From: Microbacterium proteolyticum
Lineage (GTDB): Bacteria; Actinomycetota; Actinomycetes; Actinomycetales; Microbacteriaceae
Assembly: GCF_030818075.1 (NCBI RefSeq)
Contig: NZ_JAUSZZ010000001.1
Span: 1,798,001-1,862,000, forward strand
Length of the DNA stretch: 64,000 nucleotides
Direction of reading: 5' to 3'
This document shows positions 49,635 through 58,771 of the stretch, piece by piece; position 1 is the stretch's first letter, and each line of letters starts with the position of its first letter. The notes beneath the pieces were generated by a model that had not been told where the DNA came from, did no database searches, and saw only the letters and a list, made by a program, of their open reading frames with translations. The position numbers and the translations under genes are program-made.

Positions 49635-50926
49635 CCCGTTACTGCGTGATCGGAGCCGGCGCGGCCGGCATCTCGACCCTCCAGCGCCTGCGCGCGGCCG
49701 GCTACGACGCCGACTGCTTCGAGAAGACCGACCGGGTCGGCGGTCACTGGCACACCGACTACGACGCGCTGCACCTCATCACCTCGCGCGACATGACCGG
49801 CTTCGAGGGCTTCCCCATGCCGAAGGAGTACCCGCACTTCCCGCGCCGCGACCAGGTGCGCACCTACCTCGAGTCGTACGCGCGCGAGCACGGCCTGTAC
49901 GACGTCATCCGCTTCGAGACCGCGGTGGTCTCGGTCGTGCCGCGCCCGAGCGACGGGCCCACCGGCTCGGCCGGGTGGACGGTCACGCTCCACACCGGCG
50001 AGAGCATCGACTACGACGGCGTCTTCGTCGCGAACGGTCACCTCTGGGATGAGAAGGTCCCCGCCATCGCGGCGGACTTCATGGGGACGCAGGTGCACTC
50101 CGGCTCGTACCGCAACACCGGCGACATCGAGGGCACGCGTGTGCTCGTGGTGGGAGCGGGCAACTCCGGATGCGACTTGGCCGCCGACGCCGCCCAGCAC
50201 CGACTGGAGGTCGACATCGTCATCCGCGAGGGCGTGTATTTCCAGCCGAAGAGCTACTTCGGGGTGCCGCGCCAGGAGATCCCCTGGATGGGGCAGTTCG
50301 CACCCGATGAGCAGGACCTCATCGCCCGTCTCCTGGCCCGCGTGTCGATCGGCGAGGCGAAGGACTACCCGGGCCTGCCGGAGCCGGCCTACCGCACGCT
50401 CGCCGAGGGCCGCACGGTCGTGAACGAGCTGCTGCTGTACTGGGTGCAGCACGGCCGCATCGGCGTGCGCCCGGGCATCGAGCGCATTGAGGGGCGCACC
50501 GTGCATTTCGCCGACGGCGAGGCGCGCGAATACGACACGATCCTGTGGGCGACCGGCTTCCACGCCTCGCTGCCGTTCCTGGACGACTCGCTCGTGCCGC
50601 GGCGCAACGGCGTTCCGCTGCGATTGGCGGCCGGGATCGTCCCGGTCGGGCTCGACAAGCTGTACTACATCGGCCTCTCCGCGCCGCGCGGTCCGCAGAT
50701 CCCCGTTTACGGGGTGCAGGCCGCACTCGCGCTGCGCATGCTCGCGCTCCACGAGGCCGCACCGGCCGGGTCCGTCCCGCTGGCGGCGTACCTCGCGGGG
50801 CTGCAGGACGACGACGACCGCATCGACATCGTGCGCGCGATCTGGAACGACCAGCTCGCCGACACCGAGCGTCTGCTCGACGCGTTCGTGCTCGCCCAGG
50901 CGGAGCCCGCGGTCAGCCCGGTGTGA
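49631..50926 (+). CDS. Flavin-containing monooxygenase
   Basis: 431 residues from ATG 49631 (overlaps the racemase stop). FAD motif CVIGAGAAGISTLQRLRAAG, the FMO fingerprint FMGTQVHSGSY (F-x-G-x-x-x-H-x-x-x-Y), NADPH motif VLVVGAGNSGCDLAADAA and LWATGFHASLPFLDD. It adds one oxygen atom to a nitrogen, sulfur or carbonyl group of its substrate. The last gene of the operon, it could carry out the first oxidative step on the imported compound. Confidence 0.9.
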   Translation: MTRYCVIGAGAAGISTLQRLRAAGYDADCFEKTDRVGGHWHTDYDALHLITSRDMTGFEGFPMPKEYPHFPRRDQVRTYLESYAREHGLYDVIRFETAVVSVVPRPSDGPTGSAGWTVTLHTGESIDYDGVFVANGHLWDEKVPAIAADFMGTQVHSGSYRNTGDIEGTRVLVVGAGNSGCDLAADAAQHRLEVDIVIREGVYFQPKSYFGVPRQEIPWMGQFAPDEQDLIARLLARVSIGEAKDYPGLPEPAYRTLAEGRTVVNELLLYWVQHGRIGVRPGIERIEGRTVHFADGEAREYDTILWATGFHASLPFLDDSLVPRRNGVPLRLAAGIVPVGLDKLYYIGLSAPRGPQIPVYGVQAALALRMLALHEAAPAGSVPLAAYLAGLQDDDDRIDIVRAIWNDQLADTERLLDAFVLAQAEPAVSPV

Positions 50927-50928
50927 CG

Positions 50929-50955
50929 CGGCGCCGGGCTTAGTGCCCGGCGCCG
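50929..50955. terminator. Terminator with a stop codon in its loop
   Basis: Perfect 11-base arms (50929-50939, 50945-50955). The stop codon of the converging SulP gene (50940-50942) lies in the loop, so the hairpin serves both genes. Confidence 0.8.
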
Positions 50956-52427
50956 AGCCCGCCGGTCAACCGCCCGTGGAACGCCGCGGCAGCCGCGTTC
51001 ATGCCCTCGAGCTCCACGGTCGTGCCGAGGTGCGCGTACTTGGTCTGCACGGCATCCAGGGCTGCGACCGTCGAAGCGTCCCACACGTGGGAACGCGAGA
51101 GGTCGATGACGACGCGCGCCGGGTCGCGGTGGTACGCGAACTTGGTGGTCAGGTCGTTGCTCGACGCGAAGAACAGCTCGCCCTCGACGACGTAGCGGGC
51201 GGTCTCGCCGTCAACGGTGCGGGTGACGCTCGTCAGCGAAGCCACACGTCGGGCGAACAGCACGGCGGCGGCGACCACGCCCACACCGACGCCGATCGCG
51301 AGGTTGTGCGTCCACACCGTGACCGCCACGGTCAGCAGCATCACGACGGTCTCGCTGACCGGCATCCGGCGGAGGGTCGAGGGGCGGATGCTGTGCCAGT
51401 CGAAGGTCGCGACCGACACGACGATCATCACCGCGACGAGCACGGCCATCGGGATGATGGCCACGACGTCGCCGAACACGAGCACGAGGATCAGCAGGAA
51501 CACGCCCGCGAGGAATGTGGAGATGCGGGTGCGGGCGCCCGAGGCCTTCACGTTGATCATGGTCTGGCCGATCATCGCGCAGCCGCCCATGCCGCCGAAC
51601 AGGCCCGACAGCACGTTCGCGGCGCCCTGACCGAGCGACTCGCGCGTCTTGGATGACGGGGTGTCGGTGATGTCGTCGACGAGCGCGGCGGTCATGAGCG
51701 ACTCGAGCAGTCCGACGATCGCCATCGCCACGGCGAAGGGGAAGATGATCCCCAGCGTGTCCAGGGTCAGCGGCACGTTCGGCACCAGCAGGGCGGGAAG
51801 GCTCTCGGGCAGCGCGCCCTGGTCGCCGACCGTCGGCACGGAGATGCCGAAGACGACCGCGGCGCCGGTCAGCAGCACGATCGCCACGAGCGGCGCGGGC
51901 ACGGCCTTCGTCAGCCGCGGCATCAGGTACATGATCGCGAGCCCCGCCGCGGCGATCGGGTAGACCGCCCACGGCACGCCGATCAGCTGCGGCACCTGGG
52001 CCGTGAAGATGAGGATCGCCAGCGCGTTCACGAATCCGACCATGACGCTGCGCGGAATGAAGCGCATGAGCTTGGCGACGCCGAGCAGGCCCAGCGCCAC
52101 CTGCAGGATGCCGCCGAGGATCACTGTCGCGAGCAGGTAGTCGACGCCGTGCTCGCGCGCGACGGGCGCGATGACGAGCGCGATCGCCCCGGTCGCCGCG
52201 GAGATCATCGCGGGGCGTCCGCCGAGGAAGGCGATCGCGACCGCCATGACGAACGACGAGAACAAACCCAGCCGCGGGTCGACGCCCGCGATGATCGAGA
52301 ACGCGATGGCCTCGGGGATGAGGGCGATCGCCACGACGAGTCCGGCGAGCACCTCGCGGGTGAGTAGGCGGGGCGAGCGGAGGGCCTGCAGCACGGTCGG
52401 TTCGGGGCGTGCGGCGACGTCTGTCAT
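50940..52427 (-). CDS. SulP-family anion transporter with STAS domain
   Basis: 495 residues. Residues about 20-400 form the transmembrane part with the family motif LIPEAIAFSIIAGVDPRLGL and SLMTAALVDDITDTPSSKTR, GGMGGCAMIGQTMINVKASG. The C-terminal STAS domain ends RVVIDLSRSHVWDASTVAAL. SulP proteins carry sulfate, bicarbonate or dicarboxylates; the ion here is not known. Divergent from a MerR gene, which may control it. Confidence 0.92.
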   Translation of the reverse strand: MTDVAARPEPTVLQALRSPRLLTREVLAGLVVAIALIPEAIAFSIIAGVDPRLGLFSSFVMAVAIAFLGGRPAMISAATGAIALVIAPVAREHGVDYLLATVILGGILQVALGLLGVAKLMRFIPRSVMVGFVNALAILIFTAQVPQLIGVPWAVYPIAAAGLAIMYLMPRLTKAVPAPLVAIVLLTGAAVVFGISVPTVGDQGALPESLPALLVPNVPLTLDTLGIIFPFAVAMAIVGLLESLMTAALVDDITDTPSSKTRESLGQGAANVLSGLFGGMGGCAMIGQTMINVKASGARTRISTFLAGVFLLILVLVFGDVVAIIPMAVLVAVMIVVSVATFDWHSIRPSTLRRMPVSETVVMLLTVAVTVWTHNLAIGVGVGVVAAAVLFARRVASLTSVTRTVDGETARYVVEGELFFASSNDLTTKFAYHRDPARVVIDLSRSHVWDASTVAALDAVQTKYAHLGTTVELEGMNAAAAAFHGRLTGGLGAGH

Positions 52428-52529
52428 GGGGAGCTCCCGGGGAGGATGGAACCCGCGCGGAGGCGGGGAAGAATAGAGGGGTCGCGCTCGCGACCGAGAG
52501 AGACTCTACCGTAACGAGAGGGTTGCGGG

Positions 52530-52913
52530 ATGGGGGATGCCATGACCGCCGCGCGCCCGATGCAGATCGGTGAGCTCGCCGAGCGCACGGGGCTGTCGAT
52601 CCGCACGCTCCGTCACTACGACGAGATCGGCCTGCTCCGTCCTTCCGCGCGCAGCGACGGCGGCTTCCGCCTCTACACCGCCGACGACGAGTCACGCCTG
52701 CTGCTCATCCGCCGCATGAAGCCGCTGGGCTACTCCCTCGAGCAGATGGGGGAGCTGCTGTCGGTCGTCGACGGGCTGGATGCCCACCCCGCCGACGCCG
52801 CGCTCTCCGCACGCCTCGACGACATCCGCGAAGAGGCGGTGCTGCGCCGCGACGACCTGCGTCGCAAGCTCGCCGCCGCCGAGGAGTTCGTCGCCCAGCT
52901 GGAGGCGCGATGA
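52530..52913 (+). CDS. MerR-family regulator
   Basis: About 127 residues; ATG 52530 or 52542. The winged helix MQIGELAERTGLSIRTLRHY, DEIGLLRPSARSDGGFRLYT and a coiled-coil dimer helix, REEAVLRRDDLRRKLAAAEE, are clear. No metal-binding Cys set is seen, so a drug or stress signal is more likely. TACCGT lies upstream as a -10. Overlaps the GNAT gene (ATGA), so both are coupled. Confidence 0.88.
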   Translation: MGDAMTAARPMQIGELAERTGLSIRTLRHYDEIGLLRPSARSDGGFRLYTADDESRLLLIRRMKPLGYSLEQMGELLSVVDGLDAHPADAALSARLDDIREEAVLRRDDLRRKLAAAEEFVAQLEAR

Positions 52914-53485
52914 CCGCCCACGACCTCACGCTCGCGGGCCACGGCATTCGCCTGACCCCCGTGCACCCCGACGACGCCGCCGAAGCCTGGGCGTTGACGG
53001 ATGCCGCGATGTGGGCCGGCATGACGACCCCGTGGCCCGCGTCGGCGGAGGCGTACGCCGCGCACGTCGAGCGGCAGCGGGCGACGCCGGGGACGCTCGC
53101 CTTCGTAGTTCGGGATGCCGAGACCTCCGGCATCCGCGGGTCGACGACGTTCTACGACCACGCGCCCGCGCAGGGGCGGGTCGAGATCGGCACGACATGG
53201 TACGGCCGTGCCTTCCAGGGCGGGCGGACGAATCCGGCGACGAAGCTGCTGCTGCTGGAGCACGCGTTCGACGTGTGGGGCCTCAACCGCGTCGCCCTGC
53301 GGTGCGACAGCCGGAACGACCGGAGCGCGCGGGCGATCCAGCGTCTCGGCGCCACGCCGGAGGGGCGGCTGCGGCGGCACCGCGTCAACGGCGACGGCAG
53401 TGTCGGCGACACCCTCTACTTCTCGATCCTCCGTGAGGAGTGGCCCGCGGTCCGTGCCGGGCTCGAGGAGCGCCTGCGCGACTGA
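52910..53485 (+). CDS. GNAT-family N-acetyltransferase (RimJ-like)
   Basis: 191 residues from ATG 52910. RimJ/RimL-like features: IRLTPVHPDDAAEAWALTDA, IGTTWYGRAFQGGRTNPATK in the acetyl-CoA region, and FDVWGLNRVALRCDSRNDRS with ARAIQRLGATPEGRLRRHRV. Acetylates an N-terminal or small-molecule amine. Coupled to the merR gene and probably the gene it controls. Confidence 0.87.
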   Translation: MTAHDLTLAGHGIRLTPVHPDDAAEAWALTDAAMWAGMTTPWPASAEAYAAHVERQRATPGTLAFVVRDAETSGIRGSTTFYDHAPAQGRVEIGTTWYGRAFQGGRTNPATKLLLLEHAFDVWGLNRVALRCDSRNDRSARAIQRLGATPEGRLRRHRVNGDGSVGDTLYFSILREEWPAVRAGLEERLRD

Positions 53486-53810
53486 GTGCCGCTTTGCGCG
53501 CGCCCGCGTCCGCGCCTGCAGCGCTCCGCGCGCGCCCGCGCCTGCAGCGCCTCCCGCCCGCGCAACGGCATCCCCTCTCGGGTCGCCGACGATCCGCAGC
53601 GGAGTCGCCAGGGGTGTGCCGACTCGCGCGATCGGGATGCCGAGGCCCCGCATCCGGCCCCCGCGACCCGGGTGCCTCAGCCCGGCGTCGCGGCCACCCG
53701 GCGTCGCGGCCACCCGGGCGCTTCAGTTCGCTGCCGCGGGTGCTCGGCGTCCCGCGCTCGACGCCCCTCAGCCCGCCGCCCGGTCGCCCGGCGTCCGCGC
53801 TCTGGGTGCC
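53486..53810. other. 325-base GC-rich stretch, no gene
   Basis: Holds low-complexity direct repeats (for example GGCGTCGCGGCCACCC twice in a row near 53683-53715, and GCGCGCCCGCG with CTGCAGCGC near 53500-53550). No reading frame with a start signal or family motif. Confidence 0.65.
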
Positions 53811-54551
53811 TCAGCCCGCGGCTGCGGCCGCGCGCCGCCGCGCGATCTCCCGCGCCTCGGCGAACAGCTCGAGGTCGATCTGCACATGCCGGCGTGCGAG
53901 TTCCGCGGCCTCGTCGGGGGTGGCGGCGGCGATGGCGGCGACGATCGCATCGTGCTCGCGCGCGGCGCGCGATTCCATGCGCCGGTGGCTCTCGCGGTCG
54001 CCCCACGGGTGCGCCGGCGCCGACAGCGAGAGGTGCCGTTCGTGCTCGAGGAGGATGTCGCGCAGCGCCGTGTTGTGCGCGGCGTCGATGATCGACAGGT
54101 GCAGCAGGCTGTCGGCGCGCTGCTTGGGGTCGCCCGACTCCGCCGCGTGGAAGTCGGCCAGGCGTGCGCGGATCGCCGTGATGTCGGCATCCGTCCGTCG
54201 TTCGGCAGCGAGACGCGCGAGCGAGGCGTGCAGCATCGAGCTGGCCGTGCACGCGTCGACGAGGTCGTCCCACCGCTCGGCGAACCAGCGGTCGACGCCG
54301 ACGACGACGGCATCCGGCCACTCCTCGACGACGAACGTGCCGCCCGCCCGCCCGCGGCGGCGCTCGATCAGCCCCCGGGTCGACAGATCGTCGAGGGCGG
54401 CCCGCACCGTCGTGCGCCCCACGCCCAGCAGCGGCGAGAGGTCGCGCTCGGCCGGGAGGCGCGTGCCGGGCAGGAACTCGCCCACCGCGACCGCGGTGAT
54501 GAGGCGCTCGGTCACGCGCTCCACCAGGGAGGCGTCGTCGGTGTCGGCCAT
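53811..54551 (-). CDS. GntR-family regulator, FCD (FadR) subgroup
   Basis: 246 residues. Winged helix VERVTERLITAVAVGEFLPG, TRLPAERDLSPLLGVGRTTV, RAALDDLSTRGLIERRRGR; then the helical FCD effector domain with DFHAAESGDPKQRADSLLHL and metal or ligand histidines (LHLSIIDAAHN). Divergent from the hydrolase/transport/amidase operon at 54630, with an imperfect palindrome in the gap, so it most likely represses that operon until the substrate is present. Confidence 0.9.
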   Translation of the reverse strand: MADTDDASLVERVTERLITAVAVGEFLPGTRLPAERDLSPLLGVGRTTVRAALDDLSTRGLIERRRGRAGGTFVVEEWPDAVVVGVDRWFAERWDDLVDACTASSMLHASLARLAAERRTDADITAIRARLADFHAAESGDPKQRADSLLHLSIIDAAHNTALRDILLEHERHLSLSAPAHPWGDRESHRRMESRAAREHDAIVAAIAAATPDEAAELARRHVQIDLELFAEAREIARRRAAAAAG

Positions 54552-54580
54552 GGGCTCCCGTCGTTTCCTCCATGTTAATT

Positions 54581-54615
54581 CCGCTCAAAAGGTTTGCCAA
54601 CGCACCTTTAAGCGG
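54581..54615. promoter_or_regulatory. Candidate GntR operator
   Basis: Inverted arms CCGCTCAAAAGGT and ACCTTTAAGCGG (one base gap) lie between the divergent gntR gene and the hydrolase gene. Confidence 0.6.
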
Positions 54616-54629
54616 TCCACGATGACTCC

Positions 54630-55520
54630 ATGCAACACGAGATCACCGTCCCGTTCCGCGACGGATTCACCTGGGCCCGCGTGACCGAGCCCGCTGAGCC
54701 CACCGGCAAGGCACCGCTGTTCGTGCTCCACGGCGGCCCGGGGATGGCGCACAACTACGTCGCGAACCTCGACGCGCTCGCCGACCTCACCGGACGCACC
54801 GTGGTGCACTACGACCAGATCGGGTGCGGCAAGAGCTCGCACCACCCCGACGCCCCCGCCTCGCAGTGGGTGCCGCAGCTCTTCGTCGACGAGTTCCACA
54901 ACCTGCGCGAGGCCCTCGGCTTCGACGAGTACCACGTGCTCGGCCAGTCATGGGGCGGCATGCTCGGCGCCGAGATCGCCGTGCGGCAGCCGGAGGGGCT
55001 GAGAAGTCTCGAGATCTGCAACTCCCCGGCATCCATGGCCCTTTGGCTCGCGGGCGCCGCGCGCCTGCGCTCCGAGCTGCCCGCCGAAGCCCGCGAGGCG
55101 CTCGACCGCCACGAAGCCGACGGCACGCTCGACCACCCCGACTACGTGGATGCCACCCGCGTCTTCTACGAGCGGCACGTGTGCCGCGTGACGCCCATGC
55201 CGCAGGATTTCGTCGACAGCGAGCAGCAGATGCTCGCCGACCCGACGGTGTATTTCACGATGAACGGTCCGAACGAGTTCCACGTCGTGGGAACGGGCCG
55301 CGACTGGACGATCATCGACCGTCTGCCCCAGGTCGCCGTGCCGACGCTGGTCGTCGCCGGCGAGTTCGACGAGGCCACCCCCGAGACGTGGGAGCCGTTC
55401 GTCGAGCACATCCCCGGTGCGACGTCGCACGTGTTCGAGGGGGCCAGCCACTGCACCCACCTCGAGATGCCCGACGTCTTCCGCGGCGTCATCGCCGACT
55501 TCCTCGCCCCCTTGCCCTGA
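54630..55520 (+). CDS. Alpha/beta hydrolase, proline-iminopeptidase family
   Basis: 296 residues. Oxyanion motif VLHGGPGMAHNY at residues about 31-42, nucleophile elbow LGQSWGGMLGAE with the catalytic Ser, the Asp in VVAGEFDEATPE, and His in EGASHCTHLEMP. Length and the HGGPG signature fit the proline iminopeptidase (S33) group, which removes N-terminal Pro or hydrolyses amino acid amides. Cytoplasmic. First gene of the GntR-controlled operon. Confidence 0.9.
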   Translation: MQHEITVPFRDGFTWARVTEPAEPTGKAPLFVLHGGPGMAHNYVANLDALADLTGRTVVHYDQIGCGKSSHHPDAPASQWVPQLFVDEFHNLREALGFDEYHVLGQSWGGMLGAEIAVRQPEGLRSLEICNSPASMALWLAGAARLRSELPAEAREALDRHEADGTLDHPDYVDATRVFYERHVCRVTPMPQDFVDSEQQMLADPTVYFTMNGPNEFHVVGTGRDWTIIDRLPQVAVPTLVVAGEFDEATPETWEPFVEHIPGATSHVFEGASHCTHLEMPDVFRGVIADFLAPLP

Positions 55521-55645
55521 CGCCTCGCGGCGCATTCCGCGACGCGCCACCCGAACCGGCTCGCCCGCCGAATCCGGCCCACCCGACGCCCCACCCGCAC
55601 CGCCCGCCCGCACGCAGAACCCCTCACCCCGATCCAGGAGATTCG

Positions 55646-57070
55646 ATGTCGCACACCGCCCCCGAGGCCCAGCAATCGCTGGAGTCCTTCGGCTACAAGC
55701 AGGAGCTCAAGCGCTCCATGTCCACTTTCGACCTCGTCGTGTACGGCCTGGTCTTCATGGTGCCGATCGCCCCGTGGGCCATCTTCGGCGTCGTCTACAA
55801 CGCCGCGAGCGGCATGGTGCCGCTGGTCTACCTCACCGGCGTCGTCGCGATGATCTTCACCGCCCTCGCGTACGCGCAGATGTCGAAGGCGTTCCCCATC
55901 GCCGGCTCCGTCTTCTCGTACGTCGGCCGCGGCATCCACCCCACCGTCGGCTTCTTCGCGGGCTGGGCGATCCTGCTCGACTACCTGCTGGTGCCGACCC
56001 TGCTCTACGTCTTCGCGGCCTCGTCGATGGCGGGCATCTTCCCCGACGTGCCGCAGTGGATCTGGGCCGTCGCGTTCGTCATCATCAACACCGTCATCAA
56101 CGTGCTGGGCATCGGCTCGATCAAGATCGCCAACCGCGTGATGCTCGGCATCCAGCTGCTCTTCGTGGTGATCTTCGTCGTCATCGCGATGGTGGCGCTG
56201 AGCTCCGGCACGATCCCGGGAGCCGAGTTCACGATGGCGCCGCTCTGGGATGCCGAGAAGGTCAACCCGGCGCTGATCGCCACCGCCCTGTCGATCGCGG
56301 TGCTGAGCTTCCTCGGCTTCGACGGCATCTCCACGATGGCCGAGGAGTCCACGGGTGACCGGACCTCCGGCGGACGCGCGATGATCATCGCCCTGCTCGT
56401 CGTGGCCGTGCTCTTCATCACGCAGACGTGGTTCGCCAGTGCGCTCGCCGCCGGCACCGTCTCGTTCGGCGACGATGAGGTCAATAACGCCTTCTTCATC
56501 CTCGTCGCGAAGGCCGCCGGCTCCGGCTGGGCGACCGCCTTCCTCGCCGTCAACGTCATCGCGGTCGGCATCGCCAACGCGATCGCCGCGCAAGCCGCGA
56601 CCTCGCGCCTGCTGTACTCGATGAGCCGCGACCGGCGCCTGCCCGCCTTTCTGTCGAAGGTCACCGCGCGTCAGGTGCCCATGGCCGCGATCCTGCTCGT
56701 CAGCGGCATCTCGCTCGTGCTCGTGCTGTTCTTCGTCGGTCAGATCGCCGTGATCTCGTCGCTGGTCAACTTCGGCGCGCTGCTCGGCTTCCTGCTCCTG
56801 CACGTCTCGGTCGCGGTGTACTACCTCGGCAAGAAGAAGTCGAAGAACTACCTGCTGCACCTCGCGGTTCCGCTGATCGGTTTCCTGATCATCGGCTACG
56901 TGCTGCTGAACGCCGACATCACGGCCAAGGTCGGCGGCATCCTGTGGCTCGTCGTCGGCGGCATCGTCTACGTCATCTTCGCGCGCAAGAACGGCGGCGC
57001 CACCGGCCCCCTGCCCGAGCACGCCACGGCCACCGCCGGCGAGGGCGGGGGCGAGGTCGCTGCTCGATGA
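55646..57070 (+). CDS. APC-family amino acid permease
   Basis: 474 residues from ATG 55646, with CAGGAG upstream; the longer frame overlaps the previous gene and is rejected. About 12 membrane helices: FDLVVYGLVFMVPIAPWAIF, GSVFSYVGRGIHPTVGFFAG and TALSIAVLSFLGFDGISTMA, the family core. Imports an amino acid or amide in exchange with protons. Last residues GEGGGEVAAR overlap the next gene (ATGA). Confidence 0.9.
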   Translation: MSHTAPEAQQSLESFGYKQELKRSMSTFDLVVYGLVFMVPIAPWAIFGVVYNAASGMVPLVYLTGVVAMIFTALAYAQMSKAFPIAGSVFSYVGRGIHPTVGFFAGWAILLDYLLVPTLLYVFAASSMAGIFPDVPQWIWAVAFVIINTVINVLGIGSIKIANRVMLGIQLLFVVIFVVIAMVALSSGTIPGAEFTMAPLWDAEKVNPALIATALSIAVLSFLGFDGISTMAEESTGDRTSGGRAMIIALLVVAVLFITQTWFASALAAGTVSFGDDEVNNAFFILVAKAAGSGWATAFLAVNVIAVGIANAIAAQAATSRLLYSMSRDRRLPAFLSKVTARQVPMAAILLVSGISLVLVLFFVGQIAVISSLVNFGALLGFLLLHVSVAVYYLGKKKSKNYLLHLAVPLIGFLIIGYVLLNADITAKVGGILWLVVGGIVYVIFARKNGGATGPLPEHATATAGEGGGEVAAR

Positions 57071-57993
57071 CGATCGACCACGTGCTCGGCGCGGAGCTCG
57101 GGCGACCGGGCTTCCGCGCCGACGTCGCGCCCGTGCTGCGGCTTCGGCCCGGCACGGGCGCGACGGTGGCGTTCCACACCGACGACGCCGTCTACCGGGA
57201 GCTGCACGAGCACGGCGACCTCGCGAAGCTGGCAGCTCCCATCAACCCGGTGACCGGCCCGGTGTACATCGAGGGCGCCGAGCCCGGTGACGCGCTCGCG
57301 GTGCACGTGCACGACATCCTGCTGCCGGAGTACGGATGGTCGCAGAGCCTGCCCGGCGCCGGTGCCCTGGCGCACCGCATGCCCGACAGCGTGATGAGCC
57401 GGCGCATCCCGATCGACGCCGAGGGGGTGCACGTCACCGACCGCCACGTCGTTCCCCCGCGCCCGATGATCGGCTGCATCGGCACGGCGCCGGCCGCAGG
57501 GGTCGGCTCGACGATCATGCCGACGACGGCGCTCGGCGGCAACATGGACCTCACCGACGTCGCCCCGGGCGCGACGGTGTACCTGCCGGTGGAGGTCGAG
57601 GGCGGCCTGCTGTCGATCGGCGACATCCACGCGGTCATGGCGCGGGGCGAGTCCTCGTTTGTCGCGATCGAGGCGGCGGGTGTGGCGATCGTCTCGATCG
57701 ATCTGGTGAAGGATGCCGGCTACCGTGCGCCTCGGGTCGAGACCGCCGACGAGTGGATCTTCGTCGGCCTCGGCGACCCGGTGCAGGAGAGCATCCGCCG
57801 CGGCTACGAAGACGTGTTCGACACGCTCGTCGACGTCCACGGCTGGGATCCGATGGACGCCTATGCCGTCATGAGCGCCGTCGTGCACAGCGAGCTGGGC
57901 GGGCCCACCGGTTCGGAGGCGCCGGATCCGTTGCATCCCTTCCGCGCGGTCGGCGCGGTGACCCTTCACCGCCTGCCCAAAAGCGTGCTCTGA
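57067..57993 (+). CDS. Acetamidase/formamidase-family protein
   Basis: 308 residues from ATG 57067. Family motifs: PINPVTGPVYIEGAEPGDAL, HVHDILLPEYGW, then PRPMIGCIGTAPAAG, TTALGGNMDLTDVAPGATVY and SIGDIHAVMARGESSFVAIE. These enzymes split short amides, releasing ammonia. With the iminopeptidase and the APC permease it forms an uptake and deamidation set for amide-type nitrogen sources. Coupled to the permease gene. Confidence 0.92.
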   Translation: MTIDHVLGAELGRPGFRADVAPVLRLRPGTGATVAFHTDDAVYRELHEHGDLAKLAAPINPVTGPVYIEGAEPGDALAVHVHDILLPEYGWSQSLPGAGALAHRMPDSVMSRRIPIDAEGVHVTDRHVVPPRPMIGCIGTAPAAGVGSTIMPTTALGGNMDLTDVAPGATVYLPVEVEGGLLSIGDIHAVMARGESSFVAIEAAGVAIVSIDLVKDAGYRAPRVETADEWIFVGLGDPVQESIRRGYEDVFDTLVDVHGWDPMDAYAVMSAVVHSELGGPTGSEAPDPLHPFRAVGAVTLHRLPKSVL

Positions 57994-58005
57994 CAGAATC
58001 CTCCC

Positions 58006-58473
58006 GTGACCGACGAGACCACCCCGAGAACTCGACGCACCGCCCGCGTCCTCGTGTTCGACGAGAACGGTGCCCTGCTGCTGATGAAGCAGCACTGGGG
58101 TCGGCGGGTGCGCCCGCCGCGCTGGCTCACAGTCGGTGGCGGAATCGATCCGGGGGAGGATGCCGCGACCGCGGCCGTCCGCGAACTGTACGAGGAGACC
58201 GGGCTCACGGTGGATGCCGTCGGCGAGCCGGTCGCGTACCGCGACATCGCGCTGCCCCCGGCCGAGGAGTACGAACGTCGGACCGCCGTCTACTTCGTGC
58301 TGCGCACCTCGCGCTTCGAGATCGCCCGGGATGCCTGGACGGAGAGCGAGCAGGACGACATCGTCGACGTGCGCTGGTTCACGCCGGCCGAGCTCGCCGC
58401 CTCGGACGAGGACTTCGACCCCGAGGACGTGCGCGGCATCCTGGCCGAGCTCGAGGCGGCCGGTCTCGCCTGA
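58006..58473 (+). CDS. NUDIX hydrolase
   Basis: 155 residues from GTG 58006, 12 bases after the amidase. Nudix box at residues 44-67: GG..P.E, then AAVRELYEETGL with all required Glu and Arg. It splits nucleoside diphosphates linked to another moiety; the substrate is unknown. It may be the last gene of the operon or have its own promoter. Confidence 0.9.
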   Translation: MTDETTPRTRRTARVLVFDENGALLLMKQHWGRRVRPPRWLTVGGGIDPGEDAATAAVRELYEETGLTVDAVGEPVAYRDIALPPAEEYERRTAVYFVLRTSRFEIARDAWTESEQDDIVDVRWFTPAELAASDEDFDPEDVRGILAELEAAGLA

Positions 58474-58532
58474 CGGCGCCCCGCGACGGACGGCGGCGGG
58501 GAGAGGGTCGCGCCCGTGTAAGATCGTCTGTT

Positions 58533-58621
58533 GGAAGTGTGTCCGAGCGGCCTAAGGAGCATGGCTGGAATCCATGTAGGCGGGGTAACTCGCCTCGCAG
58601 GTTCAAATCCTGTCACTTCCG
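58533..58621 (+). tRNA. tRNA-Ser (GGA anticodon)
   Basis: Acceptor arms GGAAGTG and CACTTCC pair over seven bases; the anticodon stem CATGG/CCATG holds loop CTGGAAT (anticodon GGA at 58567-58569). A long variable arm (around GGCGGGGTAACTCGCC) is typical of tRNA-Ser, and the T loop is GTTCAAATC. Discriminator G at 58621; CCA is not encoded. Confidence 0.95.
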
Positions 58622-58629
58622 CAGAAGAG

Positions 58630-58659
58630 GCCCCCGGTGAGCGATCGCTCGCCGGGGGC
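58630..58659 (+). terminator. Terminator after tRNA-Ser
   Basis: 15-base arms with one wobble meeting at GCGATCGC; directly after the tRNA. Confidence 0.8.
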
Positions 58660-58771
58660 TTCTGCGTGGGGCCTGTCCGGCCGTCACCCGGAGTCCTGGG
58701 CCGTGGCCGGGGGCTCACCGGCGGCGCGACGGGGGGCACGTCTTCGCGCTGCACGCTCGACGGCATCCTGC

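Noticed and set aside
54824..57070. A 748-residue hydrolase-permease fusion
   Set aside because: The first 274 codons are a shifted reading of the hydrolase gene; the permease begins at ATG 55646 with its own ribosome site.
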